A stretch of DNA of 29,690 nucleotides, taken from positions 1 to 29,690 of the forward strand of contig CAYLXN010000007.1 in assembly GCA_964388235.1 (NCBI GenBank), read 5' to 3'. Below the pieces are notes generated by a model that saw only the letters and a list, made by a program, of their open reading frames with translations, ran no database searches and had not been told where the DNA came from. The translations under genes and the position numbers were made by a program. Source of the stretch: CAYLXN01 sp964388235. Lineage in GTDB: Bacteria > Patescibacteriota > Saccharimonadia > Saccharimonadales > Saccharimonadaceae. This document shows positions 5,721 to 13,953 of this stretch, in pieces; the stretch's first letter is position 1; every line of letters starts with the position of its first letter.

Positions 5721-7877
5721 ATGTATCCAAATGAACAATCCGAAGACAATCAACAGCCACTCGAAAAATATGGACTAGATTTTACGCAACTAGCCCGAGA
5801 TGGCAAACTCGATCCGGTGATCGGGCGGGATCAAGAAGTGCGACGAACAATGCAAATTTTGTCGCGTCGAACTAAAAATAATCCAGTGCTAATTGGCGAG
5901 CCAGGTGTTGGTAAAACGGCAATTATTGAAGGCTTGGCTCAGAAAATCATCAAAGGTGACGTGCCGAGTTCGCTCAAAGACAAGCGGCTAATTAGTTTGG
6001 AAGTTTCAAGTTTGTTGGCTGGAGCCAGCTTCAAAGGGCAGTTTGAAGACCGAGTTAAAGCGGTTTTGAAAGAAATTGAAGATGCGGCTGGTGAGATAAT
6101 TTTATTTATTGACGAAATTCACACTATTGTCGGTGCGGGCGGTGGTGGTGGCTCAGTCGACGTAGCTAACATGCTCAAACCGATGTTGGCTCGAGGTCAG
6201 TTGCGGTTGATTGGTGCGACGACCATCGCCGAATACCACAAATACATCGAGACTGATGCGGCTTTGGAGCGGCGAATGCAGCCAGTGATGGTTGAAGAAC
6301 CGTCGGTTGAGGATACGATTGCGATTTTGCGTGGTATTCAGGAAAAGTACGAAGTTCATCACGGGGTCAAAATTACTGATGATGCGATCGTTTCGGCTGC
6401 TAAATTATCCAGTCGATATATCACCGGACGGTTTTTACCTGATAAGGCAATTGATTTAATTGACGAAGCGACTTCGGGTTTGAAAATGCAACTCGAATCG
6501 ATGCCGATCGAGCTTGATCAGTTAAAGCACAAAATCATGCAGCTAGAGATCGAACAAACGGCGCTCAAAAAAGATAAATCTCCGCGAGCGGTCAGTCGCA
6601 AAACCGAGATTGAAGCCGAAATTGAGCAATTCAAAACCAAAAGCGGCCAGCTTGAACAGCGCTGGCAACAAGAAAAAAATATCATTGATGATATAAACAG
6701 CAAGACTGAACAAATCGATAAACTGAATCGAGATTTGGAGCTAGCTGAGCGTGAAGCAGATTTGGCGTTAGCCAGTAAAATCAAATATGGCCAGCTGCCA
6801 GAGGTGCAAAAACAATTGCAAGCTGAGCGCGATAAATTGAGTCAGATTCCTGAAGCTGATCGACTGCTGCGCCAAGAGGTGACGACTCACGATATTGCTG
6901 ATGTGCTGGCGCGCTGGACGGGGATTAGAGTCAATCGTTTACTTGAAACCGAAAATCAAAAACTCAAAAATCTGGAGGTCAGTCTTGGCAAGCGAGTAAT
7001 TGGTCAGCCAGAAGCGATCAAAGCTGTTTCGTCAGCGGTTAGGCGGGCGCGATCGGGGATTAATGATCCGCAGCGACCCGATGGATCGTTCTTGTTTCTC
7101 GGTGCGACTGGGGTTGGTAAGACTGAATTGGCGCGAGCTTTGAGTGAACAATTGTTTGATGACGAAACTAACATGATTCGGATTGACATGAGTGAATATC
7201 TCGAATCGCACACTGTCAGTCGGCTGATTGGTTCGCCTCCAGGTTACGTTGGTTACGAGCAAGGCGGTCAGTTGACGGAAGCCGTGCGTCGACATCCTTA
7301 TTCGGTGGTGCTGCTTGATGAAATTGAAAAGGCTCATCCAGACGTTTTGAACGTTTTGCTGCAGGTGCTAGATGACGGTCGGCTGACTGATGGTCAGGGG
7401 CGAACGGTTGATTTTAGCAATGTGATTATTGTCATGACCTCGAACGTGGCTTCGGAGTTGACGGCTGAATACAGTCGAGCAACTGGCGATGAGCGATCTC
7501 AATTGCGCCAGCAAATTGACCAACAAATGCGGCGTTATTTCAAGCCAGAATTTCTGAATCGAATTGACGATATTGTGATTTTTAATAATATCAAGCCCGA
7601 AGATATGGGGCAGATCGTCGACGGTCAATTGACGCGGCTGGCTCGAGAGTTGGCTGATAGTAAAGATTTGCATTTGGAATTTAGCCCAGCGCTGAAAGAT
7701 TATTTGGCCAAAACTGGTTACGATCCTGATTTTGGGGCGCGACCGCTCAAGCGCTTGATTCAAAAAACCGTTCAAGATGAATTGGCGCTGGCGATTATCG
7801 ACGGCAAAATCGCAGATGGCGATGACGTCAAGCTGGATTATCAGAAAAAAGCTGTCGTTTTGTCCGCTCAAAACTAA
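5721..7877 (+). CDS. clpB: ClpB-type disaggregase lacking the N-terminal domain
   Basis: This 718-residue Hsp100 ATPase would pull aggregated proteins apart with DnaK. It contains NBD1 with Walker A GEPGVGKT (59-66) and Walker B IILFIDE (about 126-132), a complete coiled-coil middle domain (about 265-385), and NBD2 with Walker A GATGVGKT (461-468), Walker B VVLLDEIEKAH and a C-terminal GARPLKRLIQ sensor-2 segment. The usual N-terminal Clp_N domain (about 140 residues in ClpB) is absent: NBD1 begins at residue 14. No IGF-type ClpP loop is seen, and the long middle domain separates it from ClpC. The start is fixed by AAGGAGG at 7 nt spacing, so the short form is the primary product and not an internal-start isoform. 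Heat-shock control by HrcA is predicted from the CIRCE element. Confidence 0.93.
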   Translation: MYPNEQSEDNQQPLEKYGLDFTQLARDGKLDPVIGRDQEVRRTMQILSRRTKNNPVLIGEPGVGKTAIIEGLAQKIIKGDVPSSLKDKRLISLEVSSLLAGASFKGQFEDRVKAVLKEIEDAAGEIILFIDEIHTIVGAGGGGGSVDVANMLKPMLARGQLRLIGATTIAEYHKYIETDAALERRMQPVMVEEPSVEDTIAILRGIQEKYEVHHGVKITDDAIVSAAKLSSRYITGRFLPDKAIDLIDEATSGLKMQLESMPIELDQLKHKIMQLEIEQTALKKDKSPRAVSRKTEIEAEIEQFKTKSGQLEQRWQQEKNIIDDINSKTEQIDKLNRDLELAEREADLALASKIKYGQLPEVQKQLQAERDKLSQIPEADRLLRQEVTTHDIADVLARWTGIRVNRLLETENQKLKNLEVSLGKRVIGQPEAIKAVSSAVRRARSGINDPQRPDGSFLFLGATGVGKTELARALSEQLFDDETNMIRIDMSEYLESHTVSRLIGSPPGYVGYEQGGQLTEAVRRHPYSVVLLDEIEKAHPDVLNVLLQVLDDGRLTDGQGRTVDFSNVIIVMTSNVASELTAEYSRATGDERSQLRQQIDQQMRRYFKPEFLNRIDDIVIFNNIKPEDMGQIVDGQLTRLARELADSKDLHLEFSPALKDYLAKTGYDPDFGARPLKRLIQKTVQDELALAIIDGKIADGDDVKLDYQKKAVVLSAQN

Positions 7878-7886
7878 AGATTTAGC

Positions 7887-7915
7887 TTGTAAAAAGTTAA
7901 TGGTTATGCTAAATT
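7887..7915 (+). promoter_or_regulatory. Possible promoter of the LRR protein gene
   Basis: TTGTAA (7887-7892), 17 nt, TAAATT (7910-7915). TAATAT at 7921-7926 is an alternative -10. The region also holds ATTTAGC/GCTAAAT arms (7880-7886 / 7908-7914). Confidence 0.3.
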
Positions 7916-7959
7916 TAGGGTAATATTTACATTTGAAAAAAGGAGCTCGCGTAACTATC

Positions 7960-8169
7960 ATGCCTAACATTAACTTACATAAAAACAAGCGGTCAATCAT
8001 GCTCGGTTTTGGGGCGGCATTGCTGCTGGCTGGGGCTTTATTGGTCGCTAATTACCGTCAATCAGTTCAGGCGGAAGTAGCAGGCGGCTCCTGTGTCGTA
8101 GCTAATCAAGCTACTAAAGATCAACTCTCCACCCAAGCTCCATACGACCAAATACGATCACCGTCCTAG
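7960..8169 (+). CDS. N-terminal signal-peptide part of the LRR surface protein (frameshifted)
   Basis: From the ATG at 7960 this frame encodes a charged start, a hydrophobic core (SIMLGFGAALLLAGALLVA) and a likely cleavage after V-Q-A. About 35 more residues follow before a premature TAG at 8167. The downstream LRR frame is open from 8118, so the two frames overlap over 8118-8166 and a single base change there would join them. Adding one C to the CC at 8148-8149 gives the smooth reading YDPNTITVLDPADT. A GGAG lies 14 nt upstream of the ATG, rather far. No other credible in-frame ATG exists. Confidence 0.7.
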   Translation: MPNINLHKNKRSIMLGFGAALLLAGALLVANYRQSVQAEVAGGSCVVANQATKDQLSTQAPYDQIRSPS

Positions 8170-8210
8170 ACCCAGCTGACACGATAGGCAATACGACCTA
8201 TGATGCACAA

Positions 8211-9863
8211 GTGGTGTGTATGCCCGATCTAAACCTAAAGCAGGTAATTCAATGGGATGCCACGGCTGGGACAAATCTCACCATTTCTACTCTTAAGATG
8301 CAAAACTCTATTTCATCTTGGAGCAGTTCTACTGTGTTTACTAGCCTAACGGGCATTGAGTATGCAGTCAATCTTAGTTACATAAAATTATCAAATACAG
8401 GCACCACTGATATTTCACGATTGACTGACCTAGACAACCTAAAGACTCTTAACCTTTCAGATAATCAGATCTCCGACATCTCTCCACTTTCTAGCCTGGC
8501 GTCTCTTAATCAGCTTCATATTTCCAATAACAACATTTCTGATATTTCGCCTCTAGCTAATATGCCGGGCTTAGGTGTGTTGTACGCTTCCAATAATAAT
8601 ATCTCAGACATTTCTCCGCTTTCTGGGCTAACCAATCTTGTGACAATAGAGCTAAATGGCAATAATATTTCAAACATCTCTCCACTTTCTAGCCTAACTG
8701 GTTTGACTAGATTGGGTCTGTATAATAACGAGATTACTAGCATATCTCCATTGGCTAATCTTGTTAACATTTCTTTCCTAAATGTGGCTAAAAACCAAAT
8801 CACTGATCCGTCTCCGCTCCAATCTATAACTAACCTTCAATATGTTTTTTATGCTGATAACCCACTAACCACTCAACCTGACTTTTTAGCTGATATGCCA
8901 AATTATAAACTTCGAACCGAGCCAACTTGGGTCTATTCTGGCAATCCAGCCTACGGCCTGTTTATGCAATCAACCGATTCACTTGATAAATTAGTATCGG
9001 GTGGGCGATTGACGGGGGAAAGTTGCACTAGATTTAATAATGATCCAGACTGGACGTGTGCACTCCTAAATGACTGGTCCGAATTTAATGATGGCGATGC
9101 TAATGGAGCTCATAGTTTTATCGCTGCGGACCTAGACACAGATCCTTTAACCTTCCTGCCACTGGATAATCCTAATAGAGAGGGTGGTCACTACATTACT
9201 CTCACCGAAACCACCACCCCCGAAGGCTACTACCCAGACACTACTCCCAAAGTTGCCTATGCCGGCTGTGGCGGCTGGTTCACTATCCCAGGTGATGATG
9301 GCTCAGATCCAGTGTCTGCTTACGAAGCTCTAACTTCCTGCGATCAAGTCACCATGCTCCCCGACAACACTCTCAATTGGCTCAAACAAGCCATCCCAGC
9401 TGCCACCGTCGAACCAATAGCCTCTCCAACTACTCCCACTCCGCGCCTAGCCATTAGAAACACTGCTCCTAGTTCAGTTAGGTACCGTCTACTCATTAAA
9501 AACTCAACTGGCACTATAGTTAACCCTGACCAACCAGAAATAGAACTAGCCGCAGGTGAAACCCTAGATCTAAACCTATCGACCTTTAACCTTCCAGCTG
9601 GTAGCTATACTTACCAATTAATGTCACTAGACAATACCAACCAACCAATAGAAGTCACAGCTGGCAGCTTCACGGTTCAAGCTCAAGCCACTAACCCAAC
9701 ACCAACTCCAGATCCTGCTGTCGCGACTCCAGTTCAAGCCCCAGCTAGTCAAACCACTCAAGCGCCGGCTACTGGTTTTGGTGCCGTCACCAACCAAGCT
9801 TTGGTTGTTGTGGCTGGTTTGATGGTAATGACTGGATTCGGTTTGCTGGTTCGCTACGATTAG
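8211..9863 (+). CDS. Leucine-rich-repeat surface protein with LPXTG-like sorting tail
   Basis: The open frame gives 550 residues from GTG 8211, but sense coding runs back to 8118 and the true N-terminus is probably the signal peptide at 7960; the repaired precursor would be about 634 residues. Seven LRRs of exactly 22 residues begin at 77, 99, 121, 143, 165, 187 and 209 with the internalin-like pattern L-x-x-L-x-L-x-x-N-x-I-x-D-I-S-P-L. A Cys-containing globular region (about 260-390), a beta-rich Ig-like segment (about 405-490) and a Pro/Thr/Gln linker follow. The tail APATG (518-522), hydrophobic helix and final RYD form a sortase-type wall-sorting signal with A in place of L. Such proteins usually mediate adhesion. 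Codon choice (many CTA Leu and C-ending codons) differs from the neighbouring housekeeping genes, suggesting separate origin. Confidence 0.85.
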   Translation: MVCMPDLNLKQVIQWDATAGTNLTISTLKMQNSISSWSSSTVFTSLTGIEYAVNLSYIKLSNTGTTDISRLTDLDNLKTLNLSDNQISDISPLSSLASLNQLHISNNNISDISPLANMPGLGVLYASNNNISDISPLSGLTNLVTIELNGNNISNISPLSSLTGLTRLGLYNNEITSISPLANLVNISFLNVAKNQITDPSPLQSITNLQYVFYADNPLTTQPDFLADMPNYKLRTEPTWVYSGNPAYGLFMQSTDSLDKLVSGGRLTGESCTRFNNDPDWTCALLNDWSEFNDGDANGAHSFIAADLDTDPLTFLPLDNPNREGGHYITLTETTTPEGYYPDTTPKVAYAGCGGWFTIPGDDGSDPVSAYEALTSCDQVTMLPDNTLNWLKQAIPAATVEPIASPTTPTPRLAIRNTAPSSVRYRLLIKNSTGTIVNPDQPEIELAAGETLDLNLSTFNLPAGSYTYQLMSLDNTNQPIEVTAGSFTVQAQATNPTPTPDPAVATPVQAPASQTTQAPATGFGAVTNQALVVVAGLMVMTGFGLLVRYD

Positions 9864-9905
9864 CCGAAGTTTGTAGCTAATTAAATTGATAGAGCAAATA
9901 CAAAA

Positions 9906-9925
9906 GTGAGCCAGTGTCGGCTCAC
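9906..9925. terminator. Hairpin after the LRR gene
   Basis: GTGAGCC (9906-9912) pairs with GGCTCAC (9919-9925) around a 6-nt loop; AAA upstream could pair with TTT at 9927-9929. The T-tract is short, so termination is likely but not certain. The hairpin overlaps the -35 region of ruvA. Confidence 0.5.
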
Positions 9926-9936
9926 CTTTGGCTTCA

Positions 9937-9945
9937 TGGTATAAT
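9937..9945 (+). promoter_or_regulatory. ruvA extended -10 promoter (leaderless)
   Basis: TGgTATAAT ends 9 nt before the ruvA ATG at 9955. Transcription would start within about 3 nt of the start codon. There is no Shine-Dalgarno. Confidence 0.75.
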
Positions 9946-9954
9946 TAAACTAAT

Positions 9955-10524
9955 ATGATTGCTCGATTAGTTGGACAGGTTGTTGATAAAAATCTTAATC
10001 AGTTGGTGATTGATGTGCATGGCGTTGGTTATGAAGTTGTAGTTTCTACAACAGATAGCGAGCATATTTTGTTGGATCAGCCAGTTACTTTGACGATTTA
10101 TTACCATATTCGTGAACAGTCGCAAGAATTATTTGGTTTTTTGGATTCAGGTGCCAAAGCATTATTCGAATTATTGATCACAGTGCAAGGAGTCGGTCCG
10201 AAAGCCGGAATGGCGATTTTGTCAGTTGGTGAATTTGAGCAGGTGCGTTCGGCGATTGCTCGAAGTGACAGCCAGTATGTTCAGCAGGCTCACGGAGTTG
10301 GCAAAAAAACTGCCGAGCGAGTAGTGGTTGATTTATCAGACAAAGTTGGCTTGCCAACGATCATTGGCAGCGATGCATTTCAGACTGAGCTTGACACTAG
10401 TGATGAGGCGGTGGAGGCGCTAGTGGCGCTTGGTTACACCGAAACTGATGCGGTTCGGGCCTTGCAAACAGTTGATCCAAAACTGTCGACTTCCGAGCGA
10501 GTTCGGCAAGCTTTGCAGCGTTAA
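9955..10524 (+). CDS. ruvA: Holliday junction branch-migration protein RuvA
   Basis: RuvA tetramers bind four-way junctions and load the RuvB motor during recombinational repair. The 189 residues show the N-terminal OB domain (MIARLVGQVVDKN...VHGVGYEV), the tandem helix-hairpin-helix region (LLITVQGVGPKAGMAIL and AHGVGKKTAERVVVDL), a short acidic linker and the C-terminal RuvB-contacting domain (EAVEALVALGYTETDAVRAL). Length is normal for the family. The start is the ATG right behind the -10 box. ruvB follows 37 nt downstream but with its own promoter, so the pair is adjacent without being a simple operon. No ruvC is present in the window. Confidence 0.97.
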   Translation: MIARLVGQVVDKNLNQLVIDVHGVGYEVVVSTTDSEHILLDQPVTLTIYYHIREQSQELFGFLDSGAKALFELLITVQGVGPKAGMAILSVGEFEQVRSAIARSDSQYVQQAHGVGKKTAERVVVDLSDKVGLPTIIGSDAFQTELDTSDEAVEALVALGYTETDAVRALQTVDPKLSTSERVRQALQR

Positions 10525-10554
10525 TTGTCAATAAACACCAAAATTAGGTATAAT
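10525..10554 (+). promoter_or_regulatory. ruvB promoter (leaderless)
   Basis: TTGTCA (10525-10530), 18 nt, TATAAT (10549-10554). Only 7 nt separate the -10 box from the ATG at 10562, so the first transcribed base is predicted to be at or next to the A of the start codon. Confidence 0.8.
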
Positions 10555-10561
10555 GTAACTA

Positions 10562-11566
10562 ATGGCAATTGAGCGAGTGGTCGATATTAAATTACACGAA
10601 GCTGATCATGACGAGCAGCAAGTTGAAGTTGGCTTGAGGCCGACTAATTTCGGTGAGTATATCGGTCAAGAACGAATCAAGACTAATCTTAAGATTGCAA
10701 TTGAAGCGGCCAACAAGCGCTCGGAGTCGCTGGATCACATTTTGCTTTATGGTTCGCCAGGACTCGGTAAGACGACTTTGGCAACCGTGATTGCCAATGA
10801 AATGCATGCTAATTTTCGGGTGACTTCTGGTCCAGCGATTGAGCGGGCAGGTGATTTGGCTAGTATGCTGACGAATTTGCAAGATGGCGATATTTTGTTT
10901 ATTGATGAAATTCATCGTCTGAGTCGGGTGGTGGAAGAGACACTTTATTCGGCGATGGAAGATTTTAAACTGGATATTATGATCGGTAAAGGCCCAGCAG
11001 CGCGTAGTGTGCGATTGGACTTGCCGAAGTTTACGGTGATTGGCGCGACCACCAAAACCGGTAGCTTAGCGGCACCATTGCGGGATCGGTTTGGCCATAT
11101 TTATAAATTAGAATTTTACACTGAAGAGCAAATTTCGCAGATTATTAAGCGGACAGCTCGGATTTTGGAGTCAAAAATTGATGATAATTCGGCCAAGATG
11201 TTGGCTACACGAGCACGGCTGACGCCGCGCGTGGCTAATCGGCTGCTGAAGCGAGTGCGTGATTATGCGGATGTCAATGGCGATGGCATTATCGATCAAG
11301 TCAATGCGTCGGCGACGATGAAAATTTTGGAAATCGACGAGCGAGGGCTGGACGCTGCCGATCGCAATTTGCTGATCAGTATGTATGAAAATTATCAAGA
11401 TCGACCAGTTGGTTTGAACACCGTAGCGGCCTTGACGGGTGATGAGGTGATTACGATTGAAGATTATTATGAACCGTATTTGATGCAAATTGGTTTTCTG
11501 GAGCGGACGCCAAGGGGTAGACGAGTGACGCCAAAAGCGGTAAAATATCTAAAACTAAGGAGTTAA
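10562..11566 (+). CDS. ruvB: Holliday junction DNA helicase RuvB
   Basis: The 334-residue AAA+ motor drives branch migration with RuvA. Visible are the RuvB opening LRPTNFGEYIGQERIKTNL, Walker A GSPGLGKT (64-71), Walker B ILFIDEIHRL (111-120), sensor-1 GATTKTGSL, the arginine-finger region LRDRFGHIYKLEFY and the C-terminal winged helix (FLERTPRGRRVTPKAVKYL). Length and order match the family. The last codons overlap an AAGGAG sequence that serves the next gene, whose ATG directly abuts the TAA stop. Confidence 0.98.
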   Translation: MAIERVVDIKLHEADHDEQQVEVGLRPTNFGEYIGQERIKTNLKIAIEAANKRSESLDHILLYGSPGLGKTTLATVIANEMHANFRVTSGPAIERAGDLASMLTNLQDGDILFIDEIHRLSRVVEETLYSAMEDFKLDIMIGKGPAARSVRLDLPKFTVIGATTKTGSLAAPLRDRFGHIYKLEFYTEEQISQIIKRTARILESKIDDNSAKMLATRARLTPRVANRLLKRVRDYADVNGDGIIDQVNASATMKILEIDERGLDAADRNLLISMYENYQDRPVGLNTVAALTGDEVITIEDYYEPYLMQIGFLERTPRGRRVTPKAVKYLKLRS

Positions 11567-12385
11567 ATGGCGAACGAAAATCAACAATACAAGCAAGTCG
11601 GCACTGATGCGAATGGCATGCCGCTTTACCAGAAGGTTGAGGCTGAGCCGACGACAGGTGAGACTAAAGTCCAGCCGATGGCTAGTGAGTCGGGCAAATA
11701 TCAAGCGCATGACCCCGAGCCTCATTATCGAGAAGATCGAGCCATCAATGGCTATCTTTATGATAATATCGCTCCTGAAGTGATTGAGTTACGACATCAG
11801 CGGTCGGTTGAGCAGTTTCCAAACATTAAATTTCACGATCAAGAATTTGTAATGTTGACGATCAGAAAACACCCACTAGAATTGGCTTTGATTTGGGCGG
11901 TGGCGATCGTGATGATGATCGTGATTGCGGTGATTGGCATGATGGCGACTAATTTTATCACCAGCAGTGGTCCAGCCAGTTTTTCGACCGGTATTGAATT
12001 GAGTGGTGGTAGAGTACTGCTGTTCTTGATTTTCATTGCCTTGATTGTTTTGGTAATTATTTTTGCGGCAATCGGCACGGTGATTCATCGCTCAAATTAT
12101 CTAGTATTAACCACTGAAAAATTAGTTCAGTATGTAATGTTTGGTTTGTTTAATAACAAAATTCAGACGGTTGACCTGAATGGCGTGGAGGATGTATCGA
12201 GTATGAAGACTGGTCTGCTGCAGTCAATATTAAATATTGGCGTTCTAAAAATGTCGACAGTTGGAGATGAGTCGACTTACACGATTAATTTTATAGCCGA
12301 TCCTGTGACTAAGGCTGAAATGGTTAATGAAGTGGTTCAGGCGGTCAAAAATGAACGACCGCTGCCAAGCTTGGCTGATTATTAA
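11567..12385 (+). CDS. bPH2 (YdbT-type) domain membrane protein
   Basis: The 272-residue protein starts immediately after the ruvB stop, with AAGGAG (11557-11562) lying in the ruvB end; the two are translationally coupled. Residues 1-90 are polar and Glu/Gln-rich. Two membrane helices follow (about 103-127 and 150-173), separated by a Ser/Gly-rich loop. The C-terminal 175-245 segment (RSNYLVLTTEKLVQYVMFGLF, then VDLNGVEDVSS, then LLQSILNIGVLKMST) has the bacterial PH-like domain pattern of YdbS/YdbT proteins. The biochemical role of such proteins is poorly known. The gene ends 1 nt from the convergent pilin gene. Confidence 0.8.
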   Translation: MANENQQYKQVGTDANGMPLYQKVEAEPTTGETKVQPMASESGKYQAHDPEPHYREDRAINGYLYDNIAPEVIELRHQRSVEQFPNIKFHDQEFVMLTIRKHPLELALIWAVAIVMMIVIAVIGMMATNFITSSGPASFSTGIELSGGRVLLFLIFIALIVLVIIFAAIGTVIHRSNYLVLTTEKLVQYVMFGLFNNKIQTVDLNGVEDVSSMKTGLLQSILNIGVLKMSTVGDESTYTINFIADPVTKAEMVNEVVQAVKNERPLPSLADY

Positions 12386-12386
12386 A

Positions 12387-12773
12387 CTAGTGGCTGTCTC
12401 TGGTGAAATCTTCTTCGAGCTCTAAATCAGCAGTGATTTTGAAGTTTTGGCATTGGTTGTTATTGCAGCTAGAGGTAGAGTAATTGTAATTACTACCAGC
12501 CTCGCCCATTAAAGTTCCCTGAGGATCGGTGAAAATCTGAGGGTCAACTCCAGGCAGAGTTTCAGGAGTCAGCTTTTCTGGATAATATTTGTTCTTTTTG
12601 TAATAAACTTCAGTTAAATTAAAATAAATGGCGTTGACGGCTGCTTTGCGCTGGTTGTCTCTGTCTACCTGGCGCAGGTGGTTTTTTTGGTTGAAAAACA
12701 AGCCAAAAATTAACGCTAAAAAGATAATTACCACTGATAATTCGATGACTGTGAAGCCAGATTTATGTTTCAT
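12387..12773 (-). CDS. Type IV pilin-like protein (prepilin)
   Basis: The 128-residue protein begins MKHKSG followed by FTVIELSVVIIFLALIFGLFF. This is the class III prepilin signal: a short basic leader, Gly at -1, Phe +1, Glu +5, and a hydrophobic helix that forms the pilus core. The globular part contains YY-KKNKYYP, a D-P-Q-G-T segment and two cysteines four residues apart (SSCNNNQCQ). It may be a minor pilin, given its small size. A prepilin peptidase would be required but is not in the window. The gene stands alone between the PH-domain protein and recA, away from the pilus assembly operon, with its own leaderless promoter. Confidence 0.85.
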   Translation of the reverse strand: MKHKSGFTVIELSVVIIFLALIFGLFFNQKNHLRQVDRDNQRKAAVNAIYFNLTEVYYKKNKYYPEKLTPETLPGVDPQIFTDPQGTLMGEAGSNYNYSTSSCNNNQCQNFKITADLELEEDFTRDSH

Positions 12774-12781
12774 ATTGCCTA

Positions 12782-12810
12782 ATTATAGCATTATTTGGTT
12801 GATTCGTTAA
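12782..12810 (-). promoter_or_regulatory. Pilin promoter (leaderless)
   Basis: On the minus strand TTAACG (12810-12805), 17 nt, TATAAT (12787-12782), with an extended TG before the -10. Eight nt separate the -10 box from the ATG (12773). Confidence 0.72.
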
Positions 12811-12814
12811 CTAG

Positions 12815-12844
12815 TTGTTGATAAAACTAAAAAAGTTGTATAAT
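12815..12844 (+). promoter_or_regulatory. recA promoter
   Basis: TTGTTG (12815-12820), 18 nt, TATAAT (12839-12844). A leader of about 26 nt carries AGGAGA (12867-12872). I saw no clear LexA-type operator between the boxes and the start. Confidence 0.65.
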
Positions 12845-12876
12845 AAGACTAACGTTTAATTTAGACAGGAGAAAGA

Positions 12877-13953
12877 ATGACAAAGAAAACGACCGAAAAA
12901 ACTAGCCAACCAAAGGCTGCTAAGAAAACTGCTAAAGAATCAGCAAAACTAGAAGCGGCTCAAGATGGTAAATCGAAAGCGCTAAATCTAGCCCTTGAAC
13001 AAATCACCAAGCAATTTGGTGATGGGGCAATTATGAAATTGGGTGAGAATCAGAAAGTTGACGTTGAATTAATTTCATCGGGAAGCCTGAGCTTGGATAT
13101 AGCTCTTGGTGGCGGCTATCCCAAGGGTCGAATTATTGAGATTTACGGCCCAGAGAGTTCAGGTAAAACCACTTTAGCTTTGCACGCTATCGCTGAAGTT
13201 CAGAAAAATGGCGGTTCGGCGGCGTTTATCGATGCTGAGCATGCGCTCGATCCAGCCTATGCGAAGAAATTAGGCGTGGATACGGAAAATTTGTTGATTT
13301 CTCAACCAGATAATGGTGAGCAATCGTTAGAAATCGTCGAAACGTTGGTTCGCTCCAATGCGGTCGATGTGATCGTGGTTGACTCGGTGGCAGCGCTAGT
13401 GCCGCAAGCAGAAATTGATGGCGATATGGGCGATTCGCATATGGGCTTACAGGCGCGATTGATGAGTCAAGCGCTACGCAAACTAACGGGAATTATCAAC
13501 AAATCCAAAGCTACGGTGATTTTCATCAACCAGATTCGAATGAAGATTGGCGTGATGTTTGGCAATCCCGAAACTACCACTGGTGGTAATGCTTTGAAGT
13601 TTTACTCGAGTGTTCGAGTTGATATTCGTCGCATTGGCCAGATAAAAGTTGGTGATGATATTCTTGGTAATCGCACTAAAGTCAAGGTGGTCAAGAATAA
13701 AATTGCGCCGCCATTTCGAATTGCTGAGTTTGACATCATGTACAACGAAGGTATTTCTAAAGTTGGCGACGTGCTTGATTTAGCTGTCGAGTACGGAATT
13801 GTCAACAAAGCTGGTGCTTGGTTTAGTTATCATGAGGATAAAATCGGCCAAGGTCGTGACGCCAGTAAGCAATATCTTAAAGATAATCCAAAAGTTTTAG
13901 CTGAAATTGAAACCCAAGTTCGCCAAAAAGCCGCCGAAGCTGAAAATCAGTAG
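12877..13953 (+). CDS. recA: Recombinase A
   Basis: RecA forms filaments on single-stranded DNA and catalyses strand exchange. The 358-residue protein has a Lys/Ala-rich N-terminal extension of about 30 residues, then ALNLALEQITKQFGDGAIMKLG, Walker A GPESSGKTT (91-99), the FIDAEHALDPAYAKKLGVD segment, Walker B VIVVDSVAALVP, the L1/L2 loops including GDSHMGLQARLMSQALRKL and NPETTTGGNALKFY, and the standard C-terminus. ATG 12877 has AGGAGA at suitable spacing. recX follows at once, as in many bacteria, and limits RecA activity. Confidence 0.98.
   Translation: MTKKTTEKTSQPKAAKKTAKESAKLEAAQDGKSKALNLALEQITKQFGDGAIMKLGENQKVDVELISSGSLSLDIALGGGYPKGRIIEIYGPESSGKTTLALHAIAEVQKNGGSAAFIDAEHALDPAYAKKLGVDTENLLISQPDNGEQSLEIVETLVRSNAVDVIVVDSVAALVPQAEIDGDMGDSHMGLQARLMSQALRKLTGIINKSKATVIFINQIRMKIGVMFGNPETTTGGNALKFYSSVRVDIRRIGQIKVGDDILGNRTKVKVVKNKIAPPFRIAEFDIMYNEGISKVGDVLDLAVEYGIVNKAGAWFSYHEDKIGQGRDASKQYLKDNPKVLAEIETQVRQKAAEAENQ

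Noticed and set aside
8450..8830. Regular 66-bp repeats as a CRISPR array
   Set aside because: The repeats are imperfect, in frame and encode 22-residue leucine-rich repeats; there are no unique spacers and no cas genes.
12781..12876. LexA/SOS operator upstream of recA
   Set aside because: No convincing inverted repeat of a known SOS-box type was found between the promoter and the start.
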